A stretch of DNA of 64,000 nucleotides from Mycolicibacterium neoaurum (GCF_036946495.1 NZ_JAQIIX010000002.1:3782001-3846000); one strand, 5' to 3'; positions 51,663 through 60,268 are shown, counted from the first letter of the stretch. The notes: generated from the letters alone by a model not told the origin. Numbers and translations: made by a program.

Positions 51663-53389
51663 CCCTGGAGAAGGCGACTCCAGACGGCCATGCCCCGCCT
51701 AAAGAGGTCATTCAGGATCTCGGTTGGGGCAGGCTGGTCTTCGGACAGACCTTCGACGATCCGGGTGAGCTCGGTACCGCCCTGCGCGCCGAGGCCAGCG
51801 GCCGCAGAGACATCGGCATGTACCTTGAGGCGCCGCACGTGTTCGTGGCCCTGAACCCGCAAGAGTTCTTCATCGACCCGAGCTTCACCTACCGGTTGGA
51901 CCTCACGACGCCGCTGGCTTACCGCCCGCAGGACCTGCCGGGAGTGACGGTGCGGCCGGTCCAGTCCATGGCCGACTGTGCCGCGATCAACGAGATCTAC
52001 CTGCAGTGCCGGATGGTGCCCGCCGACGTCGATCTGATGTGGCACAACAGTCAATCCGAAGAGCACATGATCTACCTGGTCGCGGTCGACGACCAGAGCG
52101 GATCGGTGGTCGGCACCGTCACCGGCATCGACCACGCCCAGTTGTTCGACGACCCGGAGAACGGCTCGAGCCTGTGGTGCCTGGCCGTCAGCCCGACGTT
52201 GTGCCGTCCCGGTGCCGGTGGGCTGTTGGTGCGCTCGCTGGTCGAGGAGTTCATCGCCCGTGGGCGCGCCCAGATGGACCTTTCGGTACTGCACGACAAC
52301 GAGGGGGCCATCGCCCTCTACGAGCGGATGGGCTTCCAGCGGGTCCCTGAACTCGGTGTCAAGCGGAAAAACGCGATCAACGAAAAGCTTTTTGCGCCCG
52401 CACAACCCGAGGAAGAGCTCGATCAACTCAATCCGTACGCGCGCATCATCGCCGACGAAGCCATCCTGCGCGGTATCGCTGTCCAGGTCCTCGATGCCCA
52501 GGGCGGCTACCTGCAGCTCACGCACGGGGGCACCACCGTCACCACGCGGGAGTCGCTGTCGGAACTGACCAACGCGGTGGCGATGAGTCGGTGTGACGAC
52601 AAGCGCATTGCCCGCAAGGTGGTCGGCGAGGCGGGAATCGTTGTGCCCCAGGGTGTCACGGCCACCTTCGGGGAAGAGGACCATCGCTTCCTCGCCAAGG
52701 TGGGCTCGGTGGTGGTCAAACCGGCCCGCGGCGAACAGGGCGCCGGTATCACCGTCGGTGTGACCCGTCACGACGAGCTGGACCGCGCACTGCAGCTGGC
52801 AAGCAAGCACTGCCCCGACGTGTTGATCGAGGAACGTTGTGCCGGCGAAGATCTGCGCATCGTGGTGATCAACGGCAAGGTGATCGCCGCGGCGGTGCGC
52901 CGCCCACCGGAGATCATCGGCACCGGCAAGCACACCGTGCGCTCGCTCATCGAAGCGCAGAGCCGCCGTCGGGCGGCGGCCACCCAGGGGGAGTCCCGAA
53001 TACCGCTGGACTCGGTGACCGAGGACACGGTGCGCGAAGCCGGCTGGGAGATGGACGATGTGCTGCCCGCCAACGAACGCCTGGTCGTGCGGCGCACCGC
53101 GAACCTGCATACCGGTGGCACGATCCTCGACGTCACCGACGACCTGAACCCGCTGCTGGCCAAGGTGGCGGTCGACGCCGCCGATGCCATCGGTATCCCC
53201 GTGACCGGTATCGACCTGATGGTGCCGTCGGTCGACGGCGAGGAATACGTGTTCATCGAGGCCAATGAGCGTCCGGGGTTGGCCAACCACGAACCGCGCC
53301 CGACCGCGCAGGCCTTCGTGGATCTACTCTTTCCCCGGACCGCGGCGACACCCTGGGCGTGGCAGCCCGATCCTGTCGACCAGGGTTAG
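51659..53389 (+). CDS. ngg: N-acetylglutaminylglutamine synthetase (GNAT + ATP-grasp)
   Basis: 576 aa. N-terminal GNAT acetyltransferase (about 100-260: AVDDQSGSVVGTVTGI, RPGAGGLLVRSLVEEF, LHDNEGAIALYERMGF) and C-terminal ATP-grasp ligase (about 300-570: VVKPARGEQGAGITVGV, CPDVLIEERCAGEDLRIVVI, FIEANERPGL). It joins two glutamines and acetylates the product, the first steps of NAGGN synthesis. The ATG overlaps the amidotransferase stop (ATGA), so expression is coupled; the frame is open 60 nt upstream inside asnO. Confidence 0.9.
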   Translation: MTLEKATPDGHAPPKEVIQDLGWGRLVFGQTFDDPGELGTALRAEASGRRDIGMYLEAPHVFVALNPQEFFIDPSFTYRLDLTTPLAYRPQDLPGVTVRPVQSMADCAAINEIYLQCRMVPADVDLMWHNSQSEEHMIYLVAVDDQSGSVVGTVTGIDHAQLFDDPENGSSLWCLAVSPTLCRPGAGGLLVRSLVEEFIARGRAQMDLSVLHDNEGAIALYERMGFQRVPELGVKRKNAINEKLFAPAQPEEELDQLNPYARIIADEAILRGIAVQVLDAQGGYLQLTHGGTTVTTRESLSELTNAVAMSRCDDKRIARKVVGEAGIVVPQGVTATFGEEDHRFLAKVGSVVVKPARGEQGAGITVGVTRHDELDRALQLASKHCPDVLIEERCAGEDLRIVVINGKVIAAAVRRPPEIIGTGKHTVRSLIEAQSRRRAAATQGESRIPLDSVTEDTVREAGWEMDDVLPANERLVVRRTANLHTGGTILDVTDDLNPLLAKVAVDAADAIGIPVTGIDLMVPSVDGEEYVFIEANERPGLANHEPRPTAQAFVDLLFPRTAATPWAWQPDPVDQG

Positions 53390-53398
53390 CGGTGTACG

Positions 53399-53425
53399 GG
53401 GACGCCCGGACTGTTCGGGCGTCCC
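53399..53425 (+). terminator. Strong GC hairpin inside the NAGGN operon
   Basis: GGGACGCCCG (53399-53408) and CGGGCGTCCC (53416-53425) make a perfect 10-bp stem with a 7-nt loop, immediately after the ngg stop and before the peptidase ribosome-binding site. It could attenuate transcription, protect the mRNA 3' end, or set lower expression of the peptidase. Confidence 0.55.
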
Positions 53426-53449
53426 GAATCCGATGCTTGAGAAGGAGGC

Positions 53450-54691
53450 ATGGTGTCCGAACGTGCGGTGATGCCGGAGGAGACCCGGGCGTGGATGATC
53501 GACACGCTGTTGGGACTGCTGCAGACGCCCAGTCCGTCGGGTCGCACCGACGCGGTGATGCAGCTCATCGGCGACACACTGAACGAGATCGGCGTGCCGT
53601 TCACCCTGACCCGCCGCGGCGCGTTGACCGCGGTGCTGCCCGGTGAATCCGCCACCACCGACCGTGCGGTGGTGGTGCACGCCGACACCATCGGCTGCAT
53701 GGTGCGCGATCTGAAGGACAACGGCCGCCTGGAGTTGATCCCGGTGGGCACGTTCTCCGCCCGTTTCGCCACCGGCGCCCGGGTGCGGATCTTCACCGAC
53801 GACGCCGACGAGTTCTTCACCGGAACGGTGATGCCGCTCAAGGCCTCCGGCCATGCGTTCGGCGACGAGATCGATACCCAACCCACCGAATGGGAACACG
53901 TCGAGGTCCGCATCGACCGCAAGGTCACCAACCGGGCCGAGCTCGAACGGCTCGGCTTCCGGGTCGGCGACTTCGTCGCCCTGATCGCCGCCCCGGAGCT
54001 GACCTCGGATGGCTATATCGTCTCCCGCCATCTGGACGGTAAGGCCGGCGTCGCGGTGGCGCTCGCACTCGCCAAGACCGTCGCCGAGCAGAAGATCGTG
54101 CTCCCGCACACGACGACGATCATGGTCACCATCACCGAAGAGGTCGGGCACGGCGCCAGCCACGGTCTGGACCCCGACGTCGCCGAACTGGTGTCGGTCG
54201 ACAATGCGGTGTGTGCCCCCGGGCAGCATTCGATCGAGGACGGCGTGACCATCCCGATGGCCGATCTGCACGGACCGTTCGACTATCACCTGACCCGCAA
54301 GCTGTGCCGGCTGGCCGAGGAACGGCAGATCCCGCACGCGCGCGATGTCTTTCGCTATTACCGCTCCGATGCGGCGGCGGCCATCGAGGCCGGCGCGAAC
54401 ACCCGCGCAGCGCTGGTCGGATTCGGCCTCGATGGCAGCCACGGCTGGGAGCGCACCCACATCGACTCCCTCGAGGGGGTCTACAACCTGCTGTTCGCCT
54501 GGTTGCAGACGCCGCTGACGTTCGCGAAATGGGATGCCAAGCCCTCCGGCCAGCTGCGCGATTTTCCGTCATCCAAGCAGCCGGCGCCCACCGAACAGTG
54601 GGTACCGCTGTCCCGCGGCGACCACGCCGAGCCGGGCGAATGGTCGGGGGAGCACTGGCCGCCTGCGGAAGGTCCCGCCGGCCAGCAGTGA
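53450..54691 (+). CDS. NAGGN-system M42-family metallopeptidase
   Basis: 413-aa dinuclear-zinc aminopeptidase fold. Candidate ligands and catalytic residues: H77-x-D79 (VVVHADTIG), D196 (SRHLDGKAG), E230/E231 (TITEEVGHG) and D251 (SVDNAV). Members with this neighbourhood accompany NAGGN synthesis and may recycle or trim the osmolyte peptide. Start is uncertain: AAGGAGG is only one base from the ATG at 53450 and four from the GTG at 53453. A hairpin separates it from ngg. Confidence 0.88.
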   Translation: MVSERAVMPEETRAWMIDTLLGLLQTPSPSGRTDAVMQLIGDTLNEIGVPFTLTRRGALTAVLPGESATTDRAVVVHADTIGCMVRDLKDNGRLELIPVGTFSARFATGARVRIFTDDADEFFTGTVMPLKASGHAFGDEIDTQPTEWEHVEVRIDRKVTNRAELERLGFRVGDFVALIAAPELTSDGYIVSRHLDGKAGVAVALALAKTVAEQKIVLPHTTTIMVTITEEVGHGASHGLDPDVAELVSVDNAVCAPGQHSIEDGVTIPMADLHGPFDYHLTRKLCRLAEERQIPHARDVFRYYRSDAAAAIEAGANTRAALVGFGLDGSHGWERTHIDSLEGVYNLLFAWLQTPLTFAKWDAKPSGQLRDFPSSKQPAPTEQWVPLSRGDHAEPGEWSGEHWPPAEGPAGQQ

Positions 54692-54710
54692 TGGATGGTT
54701 CAATCGAGTC

Positions 54711-55130
54711 GTGCTGAGCATCGAAGAGATCTCCGACCGTCTGGAAATACAGCAACTGCTCATCGCCTACTCCACCGCGATCGACTCGCGCCGGTTCGAT
54801 GACCTCGATCAGGTCTTCACCGCCGATGCCTATATCGACTACCGGGCCATGGGCGGTGTGGACGGCCGCTACCCAGAGGTCAAGGCCTGGCTGTCGGAGG
54901 TGCTCCCCAACTTTCCGGCGTACGCGCACTTGGTGGGTAATTTCGACGTGCGGATCACCGGCGACACCGCGACCTCGCGCACGCTGTGCTTCAACCCGAT
55001 GGTGTTGGGCGGCGAGGAGGGCCAGGTGCTGTTCTGCGGGCTCTGGTACGACGACGAGTTCGTCCGTACCGCCGAGGGTTGGCGGATGACCAAGCGCGTC
55101 GAGGAGAAGTGCTTCGACCGAATTGTCTGA
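54711..55130 (+). CDS. SnoaL/NTF2-like protein
   Basis: 139-aa small alpha+beta barrel of the SnoaL-like/NTF2 superfamily: helical start (LSIEEISDRLEIQQLLIAYSTAID), the typical FDDLDQVFTADAYIDYRAMGG strand, and the closing FCGLWYDDEFVRTAEGWRMTKR. Equivalent of Rv2910c upstream of rpsP. GTG start chosen as first codon of the conserved helix; no strong ribosome-binding site. Ligand or reaction unknown. Confidence 0.82.
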   Translation: MLSIEEISDRLEIQQLLIAYSTAIDSRRFDDLDQVFTADAYIDYRAMGGVDGRYPEVKAWLSEVLPNFPAYAHLVGNFDVRITGDTATSRTLCFNPMVLGGEEGQVLFCGLWYDDEFVRTAEGWRMTKRVEEKCFDRIV

Positions 55131-55181
55131 GTCGGCTCGCCGACGTGTGGTCCAGCCGGGATTTGGGCAGGCCCCGGCTGC

Positions 55182-55192
55182 TCTGGCACAAT
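55182..55192 (+). promoter_or_regulatory. rpsP promoter core TCTGGCACAAT
   Basis: The same 11 bases occur upstream of rplS (60258-60268) and nowhere else that I noticed. CACAAT would be the -10 and TGG an extended element. Both copies lie 126-132 bp before a ribosomal protein start, giving leaders of similar length. Confidence 0.6.
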
Positions 55193-55318
55193 GGTCCGCT
55201 GTCCGTTCGCGACCCGTTAGATGCGCCGCGCGGCGGTCACACACGTAAGGCAAAACCGGATCCCGGCACCCCGCCGGAGATCGCTGAATTGCAGCGTGGC
55301 AATGCACAGGAGTGATTC

Positions 55319-55774
55319 ATGGCTGTCAAAATCAAGCTCACCCGTATGGGCAAGATCCGCAACCCCCAGTACCGCATCTCCGTCGCCGACGCGCGCAACC
55401 GCCGCGACGGCCGCTCGATCGAGGTCATCGGCCGCTACCACCCGAAGGAAGAGCCGAGCCTGATCGAGATCGATTCCGAGCGTGCGCAGTACTGGCTGGG
55501 CGTCGGCGCGCAGCCGACCGAGCCGGTCCTGGCGCTGCTGAAGATCACCGGTGACTGGCAGAAGTTCAAGGGCCTGCCGGGTGCCGAGGGCACCCTGAAG
55601 GTCAAGGAGCCCAAGCCCTCCAAGCTCGATCTGTTCAACGCCGCACTGGCCGCCGCGGATGACGCGCCGACCGGTCAGGCCGTGACCCAGAAGAAGAAGA
55701 AGGCCCCCAAGGCCGACGACGCTGCTGAGGCTCCCGCCGAAGAGGCCGCGGCCGAAGCGCCCGCCGCCGAATGA
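55319..55774 (+). CDS. rpsP: 30S ribosomal protein S16
   Basis: 151 aa. N-terminal 80 residues are S16 (AVKIKLTRMGKIRNPQYRISVADAR, GRYHPKEEPSLIEIDSERA, WLGVGAQPTEPV); the C-terminal tail is an Ala/Lys/Glu-rich extension found in actinobacterial S16. Start supported by CAGGAG. Overlaps the KH-domain gene by four bases, heading the rpsP-KH-rimM-trmD operon. Confidence 0.97.
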   Translation: MAVKIKLTRMGKIRNPQYRISVADARNRRDGRSIEVIGRYHPKEEPSLIEIDSERAQYWLGVGAQPTEPVLALLKITGDWQKFKGLPGAEGTLKVKEPKPSKLDLFNAALAAADDAPTGQAVTQKKKKAPKADDAAEAPAEEAAAEAPAAE

Positions 55775-56013
55775 GTTCCGTCGTCGTCGACGCCGTAGAG
55801 CACCTGGTGCGCGGGATCGTCGACAATCCTGACGATGTCCGGGTGGACATGGTCACCAACCGTCGTGGTCGCACGGTGGAGGTGCATGTGCACCCCGACG
55901 ACCTGGGCAAGGTCATCGGCCGCGGCGGGCGTACCGCCACCGCGTTGCGGACCCTGGTCGCCGGGATCGGCGGGCGCGGGATCCGTGTCGACGTGGTGGA
56001 CACCGACCAATAG
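55771..56013 (+). CDS. KH-domain RNA-binding protein (KhpA-like)
   Basis: 80 aa; single KH domain with the GxxG loop in VIGRGGRTATALRTLV. KhpA-type proteins bind RNA with KhpB and affect cell-wall synthesis and translation. Equivalent of Rv2908c. Coupled to rpsP by ATGA. Confidence 0.93.
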   Translation: MSSVVVDAVEHLVRGIVDNPDDVRVDMVTNRRGRTVEVHVHPDDLGKVIGRGGRTATALRTLVAGIGGRGIRVDVVDTDQ

Positions 56014-56017
56014 CGTC

Positions 56018-56539
56018 ATGGAGCTGGTCATCGGGCGGGTCGCCAAGGCACATGGCGTCACCGGCGAGGTCGTCGTGGAGATCCGCACCGACGATCCCGA
56101 GCGGCGGTTCGTCCCTGGTGCGCAGTTGCGTGGACGCGCCGCCAGGGGTGGTCCGGAGCGGAGCTTCGTCATAGAGACGGTGCGTGAGCACGCCGGTCGA
56201 CTGCTGATGCGGTTGACCGGCGTCGCCGACCGCAATGCGGCAGATGCGCTGCGCGGCACCCTGTTCCTCGTCGACACCGAGCAGCTTCCACCCATCGATG
56301 ATCCCGACGAGTTCTACGATCACCAGCTCGAAGGGCTGGCCGCGCGCACCGTCGACGGCACGGCGATCGGCACCGTTGCCGAGGTGCTGCACACCGCGGC
56401 CGGTGAGCTGCTGTCGATCAAGACCCCGGAGGGCCGTGAGGTGCTGGTCCCGTTCGTCAGCGCCATCGTCACCGCCGTGTCGCTGGCCGACGGCACCGTG
56501 GATATCGATCCGCCCGACGGCCTGCTCGATATGGACTGA
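56018..56539 (+). CDS. rimM: Ribosome maturation factor RimM
   Basis: 173 aa. N-terminal RimM domain (LVIGRVAKAHGVTGEVVVE) and C-terminal PRC-barrel (YDHQLEGLAARTVDGTAIGTV ... LVPFVSAIVTAV). Assists 16S rRNA processing and 30S head assembly with S19. The ATG at 56018 lies four bases after the KH-gene stop. Confidence 0.95.
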   Translation: MELVIGRVAKAHGVTGEVVVEIRTDDPERRFVPGAQLRGRAARGGPERSFVIETVREHAGRLLMRLTGVADRNAADALRGTLFLVDTEQLPPIDDPDEFYDHQLEGLAARTVDGTAIGTVAEVLHTAAGELLSIKTPEGREVLVPFVSAIVTAVSLADGTVDIDPPDGLLDMD

Positions 56540-56540
56540 T

Positions 56541-57218
56541 ATGCGGCTGGACGTCATCACGATCTTCCCCGCCTATCTCAACCCGCTACACGAAGCCTTG
56601 CCTGGCAAGGCAATTCAGGCGGGCATTGTCGAACTCGGCGTGCACGACCTGCGACGCTGGACCCATGATGTGCACCGATCGGTCGACGATTCACCCTACG
56701 GCGGTGGTCCCGGCATGGTGATGAAGGCGCCGGTGTGGGGCGCGGCACTGGACGAAATCTGCACCCCCGAGACGCTGTTGGTGGTGCCCACCCCGGCCGG
56801 GCGGCCGTTCACGCAGAGCACTGCGCAACGATGGAGCGCCGAGCGGCACCTCGTATTCGCGTGTGGTCGCTACGAGGGCATCGATCAGCGGGTGGCCGAT
56901 GATGCTGCCCGGCGGATGCGAGTCGAAGAGGTGTCGATCGGCGACTATGTGCTTGCCGGCGGCGAATCGGCGGCATTGGTGATGATCGAGGCCGTGGTTC
57001 GGCTCATTCCGGAAGTGCTCGGCAATCCCGAGTCGCACCAACAGGATTCACATTCGGACGGACTGCTCGAGGGGCCCAGCTACACCCGGCCCCCGGTCTG
57101 GCGCGAACTGGAAGTTCCGCCGGTCCTGCTGTCGGGCGACCACGCGAAGATCGCGGCCTGGCGCCACGACCAGTCCATGCAACGCACCAGGGAACGTCGA
57201 CCCGACCTCCTCGACTGA
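56541..57218 (+). CDS. trmD: tRNA (guanine-37-N1)-methyltransferase
   Basis: 225-aa SPOUT methyltransferase forming m1G37 in tRNA. Begins MRLDVITIFPAYLNPL; catalytic/SAM knot blocks DDSPYGGGPGMVMKAP, ACGRYEGIDQRV and SIGDYVLAGGESAALVMIEAV. Starts one base after rimM, ends the operon. Full length. Confidence 0.97.
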   Translation: MRLDVITIFPAYLNPLHEALPGKAIQAGIVELGVHDLRRWTHDVHRSVDDSPYGGGPGMVMKAPVWGAALDEICTPETLLVVPTPAGRPFTQSTAQRWSAERHLVFACGRYEGIDQRVADDAARRMRVEEVSIGDYVLAGGESAALVMIEAVVRLIPEVLGNPESHQQDSHSDGLLEGPSYTRPPVWRELEVPPVLLSGDHAKIAAWRHDQSMQRTRERRPDLLD

Positions 57219-57338
57219 GCCGCTCTGCGCGATGCCCGGCCACCCGGGGGCGCAACGAAACTCCCTTCCCGGGTGGTGTCGTCGTTGCTGACCGATGAGT
57301 GGGAAGGGGAATCTGTGAAAGCTGAGAGTTCTCTCAAC

Positions 57339-57357
57339 GTAGGTTAGGCATACCTAT
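57339..57357 (+). promoter_or_regulatory. IdeR iron box upstream of the GjpA-like gene
   Basis: GTAGGTTAGGCATACCTAT agrees with the IdeR/DtxR consensus TWAGGTWAGSCTWACCTWA at 16 of 19 positions, including both AGGT/ACCT cores. It sits 71 bp before the start of the secreted protein gene, in the right place to repress it when iron is sufficient. Confidence 0.75.
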
Positions 57358-57427
57358 TGTTTTCTCCTTCAAGTGCAGCTAACGTTCCGGCGCGTCTAGC
57401 TGACACCGCTGTCAAAAAGGAGAATTC

Positions 57428-59083
57428 GTGCCAATGCCTCTACCTGCCGACTCATCGGAGCGCAGTTTCCGCTCCCCGGACGAGTCGGTAGCGGCTCCTC
57501 GTCCTGGCAAACTTCTCGCAGCCGGTGTGGCAATGGCCACCGCCGGTGCCCTCGTTGCCGCTCCGGTGGCGACGGCGCCGACAGCGCTGGCGGCCAGCAC
57601 CCAGGTCCGTCACCAGGCGGTCGAGCTGGCGGCCTTCGAGAACCCGTTCGTGGTGCTGCAGAACGCATTACAGGTCACCGGCAGCAACCTGAACACCCTC
57701 GGCGGCAATATCAACACCCAGTGGACCACCCTCGGTGCGACCCTGGGCACCCCGGCTGTCCAGGCCGAGCTGGCCGACACCATCCGCAACGTCTTCAACC
57801 CCGGTCGGACCATCGGCGCGACCATCGCAGCTCCGGGGAAGTACGGCCCGCGCATCCTCGAGGGCGCGAGCGACATCGGCAGTGCGGCCTTCAATGCGCT
57901 GGCAGCGCTCGTGGTCAGTCGCCCGTCCTTCGACACGGCGGGCCGGCCGATCCTGGATCCGGAGACCGGTGAGCAGGTCATCCGCCCGGCGGTGCTGCCG
58001 CTGGTCGCGGGCCTGCTGGCGCAGGGCAAGGTCGTGGAGGCCTTCGGCGAACTGAATTACTGGTTCCTGGTGGACGGGCTGGTGCACCTGCGTGCCGCCT
58101 CGCTGGACCTGCTGCGTATTCCGGGTGACTTCCTCGACGATCTGGGCCTGAGCGCACTCGGTCGAATTCTCGGCACCTCGTGGATGACTACGGTCAGGCC
58201 TGATGGCGAGCTCGATGGCCCTGGCCTGTTGTCGCGCGGTGTGATCGGCAACTTCGGCAGGGCAATGCTGGCGCCCGCGGTGACGGCGACGTTCCAGACC
58301 GTCGAGATCGTGCAGGCCACGATGTCGGCGGTGCTGAGCGGAAACCTGGTGGATGCTCTCAGTCATCTGGTCAATGCGCCGGTCAAGATCATGAGTGCCT
58401 TCGTCAACGGTTACGTGCCGGGCTTCCTCGGTGGTGACGATCCCATCTGGGAGCCGGGCAGCGGCCAGACCTTCCCCGGCCTGCTCTCCCCGCAGGGCAC
58501 CTTCGACTTCTTCTTCGCGCAGCTGCCGCAGCAGATTGCCCGTGCTCTCAACTTCCCTCGGCCCGAACCGGTGCCCGCGGCAGCAGAGCAGGAGGCCGAT
58601 CCGGCCGAGGGGCTGGTGCTGCAGGCGGGCCTGCGGTCCGATGATGAGGGCCAGGCGCCCGAATCCGCCGATGATGTGATCGATCCTGTTGCGGGCGAGT
58701 CGGTTTCCGAGGAGGCCACCGTCGACGAGGGCACCGACAGCATCGAGGTCGTCGATGAGGTGACCGATGTGACCGACGGTGAAGCCCCCGACCTCACCGA
58801 TGGCGAGGGCGGTGCGCAGGCCGGCGACCTGACCGACGGCCTGACGGACGACGAGGGGTCCGAGGATTCCAAGGACGACCTGAAGAACGAGTTCAAGGAC
58901 GACCTGAAGAACGAAAAGGACGCGAACGACGCGAAAGACGCCAAGGAGTCCACGGACGCCAAGGACTCCGGCGAGTCCACGGGTGCCAAGGGCTCCAACG
59001 AGTCCACGGGTGCCAAGGACTCCCGCGACTCCGATCGCGGCGACAACAAGCCGAGCGGATCCGGATCCGACAGCGGAGAGTGA
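57428..59083 (+). CDS. Secreted GjpA-like putative outer-membrane protein with acidic repeat tail
   Basis: 551 aa. Alanine-rich hydrophobic leader at about 22-55 (LLAAGVAMATAGALVAAPVA) with a long n-region, AxA-type end near ALAA, then an about 330-residue hydrophobic/helical domain. The segment GNLVDALSHLVNAPVKIMSA resembles the repeated helices of the mycobacterial GjpA-type putative porin family. From about 390 the chain is acidic, then a Lys/Asp/Ser/Asn low-complexity tail with DNA-level repeats. GTG start with AAAGGAG upstream; an ATG two codons later is possible. An IdeR box precedes it, so it is probably induced by iron limitation. Function (channel, siderophore passage or surface factor) is not shown. 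Confidence 0.65.
   Translation: MPMPLPADSSERSFRSPDESVAAPRPGKLLAAGVAMATAGALVAAPVATAPTALAASTQVRHQAVELAAFENPFVVLQNALQVTGSNLNTLGGNINTQWTTLGATLGTPAVQAELADTIRNVFNPGRTIGATIAAPGKYGPRILEGASDIGSAAFNALAALVVSRPSFDTAGRPILDPETGEQVIRPAVLPLVAGLLAQGKVVEAFGELNYWFLVDGLVHLRAASLDLLRIPGDFLDDLGLSALGRILGTSWMTTVRPDGELDGPGLLSRGVIGNFGRAMLAPAVTATFQTVEIVQATMSAVLSGNLVDALSHLVNAPVKIMSAFVNGYVPGFLGGDDPIWEPGSGQTFPGLLSPQGTFDFFFAQLPQQIARALNFPRPEPVPAAAEQEADPAEGLVLQAGLRSDDEGQAPESADDVIDPVAGESVSEEATVDEGTDSIEVVDEVTDVTDGEAPDLTDGEGGAQAGDLTDGLTDDEGSEDSKDDLKNEFKDDLKNEKDANDAKDAKESTDAKDSGESTGAKGSNESTGAKDSRDSDRGDNKPSGSGSDSGE
58871..58914 (+). repeat. 24-bp tandem duplication in the acidic tail coding region
   Basis: AAGGACGACCTGAAGAACGA occurs at 58871-58890 and 58895-58914, encoding KDDLKNE twice in the tail of the GjpA-like protein. 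Confidence 0.85.
58946..59017 (+). repeat. 27-bp-period minisatellite (three units)
   Basis: GAGTCCACGGRYGCCAAG recurs at 58946, 58973 and 59000 with exact 27-base spacing, encoding EST(D/G)AK units. Copy number is likely to vary between strains. Confidence 0.85.
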
Positions 59084-59102
59084 TCTCGGCGACATGAGAT
59101 GA

Positions 59103-59155
59103 GAGGCCTGCCCAGAAGGCCTCGTCCGTGGGGGTGACCGACAGGTCATCCCCAC
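59103..59155. terminator. Double hairpin between convergent genes
   Basis: First stem GAGGCCT/AGGCCTC (59103-59109 with 59117-59123). Second stem GTGGGGGTGACC (59128-59139) with GGTCATCCCCAC (59144-59155): 12 pairs, one of them a G-T wobble, with a 4-base loop. It sits between the stops of the GjpA-like gene and lppW and can serve both. Confidence 0.75.
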
Positions 59156-59168
59156 GGCTCGTCTCAAC

Positions 59169-60110
59169 CTAGAGGTGTCCGCCGGGAAAGATCGTGCGGA
59201 CGGCATCGGTGATGGTCTCGCGCGCCGCGTCGTCGCTGGTGGCCTGCATGGAGCTGATGGCCATCACGAACCGGCGATCGGGGCCGATGACACCGGTGGA
59301 CAGGTGCATCCAGTCAGCACCCACGCAGCACATCCAGCCCTGCTTGACCGCGACCGGTTCGCCGGGAATCCCCTCCGGGATGCCGAAGCGCTGCGGATAG
59401 ACCCCACCAGGAACCATCCCGTCGGGCGCGGTCGGGGTGGACTGCGACAGGTTGGCCATGATGATGCTCGCCCGCTCCGGCGGCAGCCCGCCGGTGCCGG
59501 CGAGCAGCTTGTCGTAATAGCGGACCAGGTCGGTCACCGTGCTCGTCGTGTTGAACCACCGCCCGTTGCCCGGCGCGCTGGTTGTCGACAGGCCATACCG
59601 CGCGACGACGCGATCGATGATGTCGGTGCCCCCGCTGCGATTCCAGAACACCTCGGCGGCACTGTCATCGGAGGATCGCAACATCACGTCGAGCATCACG
59701 CGGTCCTCGGGGCTGAGTTCTGCCCGCCCTTCGGATTCCTGCAGCAGCAGATCGTCGGCGATGAACAGTTTCACCACCGAGGCGATCGCCACGGGGTTCG
59801 GAGCGCCATTGGTCACCAGCTGGCCGGTATCGCGGTCCAGGATGGCGACCGTCAGGTCGGCGCCGGCCTCGGCGGCATCGGCGCTGGCCTTGTTCACCCG
59901 GGCCTGCAGCCCGTCGAAGGTTGCGGTCGGCTGATCGGGTGGAGCCTGGGGGAGCGGTGCCGCCGTTGCTAGTGGGGCCATCACCGTGAGCTGAGGTGCT
60001 TGCGGAGATACCGCGGGTGCGCCGTACCCCTTCGCCTCACAACCGGCCACCAGGGCCGTCGTACACGCTGTCGCCAAGACCAGGTGGAAGGCGGTCACCG
60101 GCCGCGGCAT
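59169..60110 (-). CDS. lppW: Lipoprotein with class A beta-lactamase fold (LppW-like)
   Basis: 313 aa from the ATG at 60110, preceded by GGAGGA. Signal peptide with lipobox VAGC (about residues 21-24). The mature domain has the serine beta-lactamase/transpeptidase layout: IASVVKLF (SxxK), SSDDSAAE in the SDN position, and VKQGW where an active enzyme has KTG. The replaced KTG suggests loss of lactamase activity. Equivalent of Rv2905 (LppW), same position between trmD and rplS. Role probably cell-envelope related. Confidence 0.88.
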   Translation of the reverse strand: MPRPVTAFHLVLATACTTALVAGCEAKGYGAPAVSPQAPQLTVMAPLATAAPLPQAPPDQPTATFDGLQARVNKASADAAEAGADLTVAILDRDTGQLVTNGAPNPVAIASVVKLFIADDLLLQESEGRAELSPEDRVMLDVMLRSSDDSAAEVFWNRSGGTDIIDRVVARYGLSTTSAPGNGRWFNTTSTVTDLVRYYDKLLAGTGGLPPERASIIMANLSQSTPTAPDGMVPGGVYPQRFGIPEGIPGEPVAVKQGWMCCVGADWMHLSTGVIGPDRRFVMAISSMQATSDDAARETITDAVRTIFPGGHL

Positions 60111-60257
60111 GGAGTCCTCCAGATGCTTGAAGGGGCGGGGATCGCCGGCCACGATGGCTCGGGCTCGTCGTCTACCCCGGTGACCAGTAGCCTAATCACC
60201 GCCTAACACCGCTGCAGCCCGGTCTGGCCGATGTGCGATTTCGCCTGTCGCGTCTCG

Positions 60258-60268
60258 TCTGGCACAAT
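60258..60268 (+). promoter_or_regulatory. rplS promoter core TCTGGCACAAT
   Basis: Identical 11-mer to the rpsP promoter core. It leaves a leader of about 130 nt before rplS in which I see no clear autoregulatory fold. Confidence 0.6.

Noticed and set aside
59169..60110. LppW-like protein as an active beta-lactamase
   Set aside because: The SxxK motif is present but the KTG motif reads KQG, so antibiotic hydrolysis should not be assumed.
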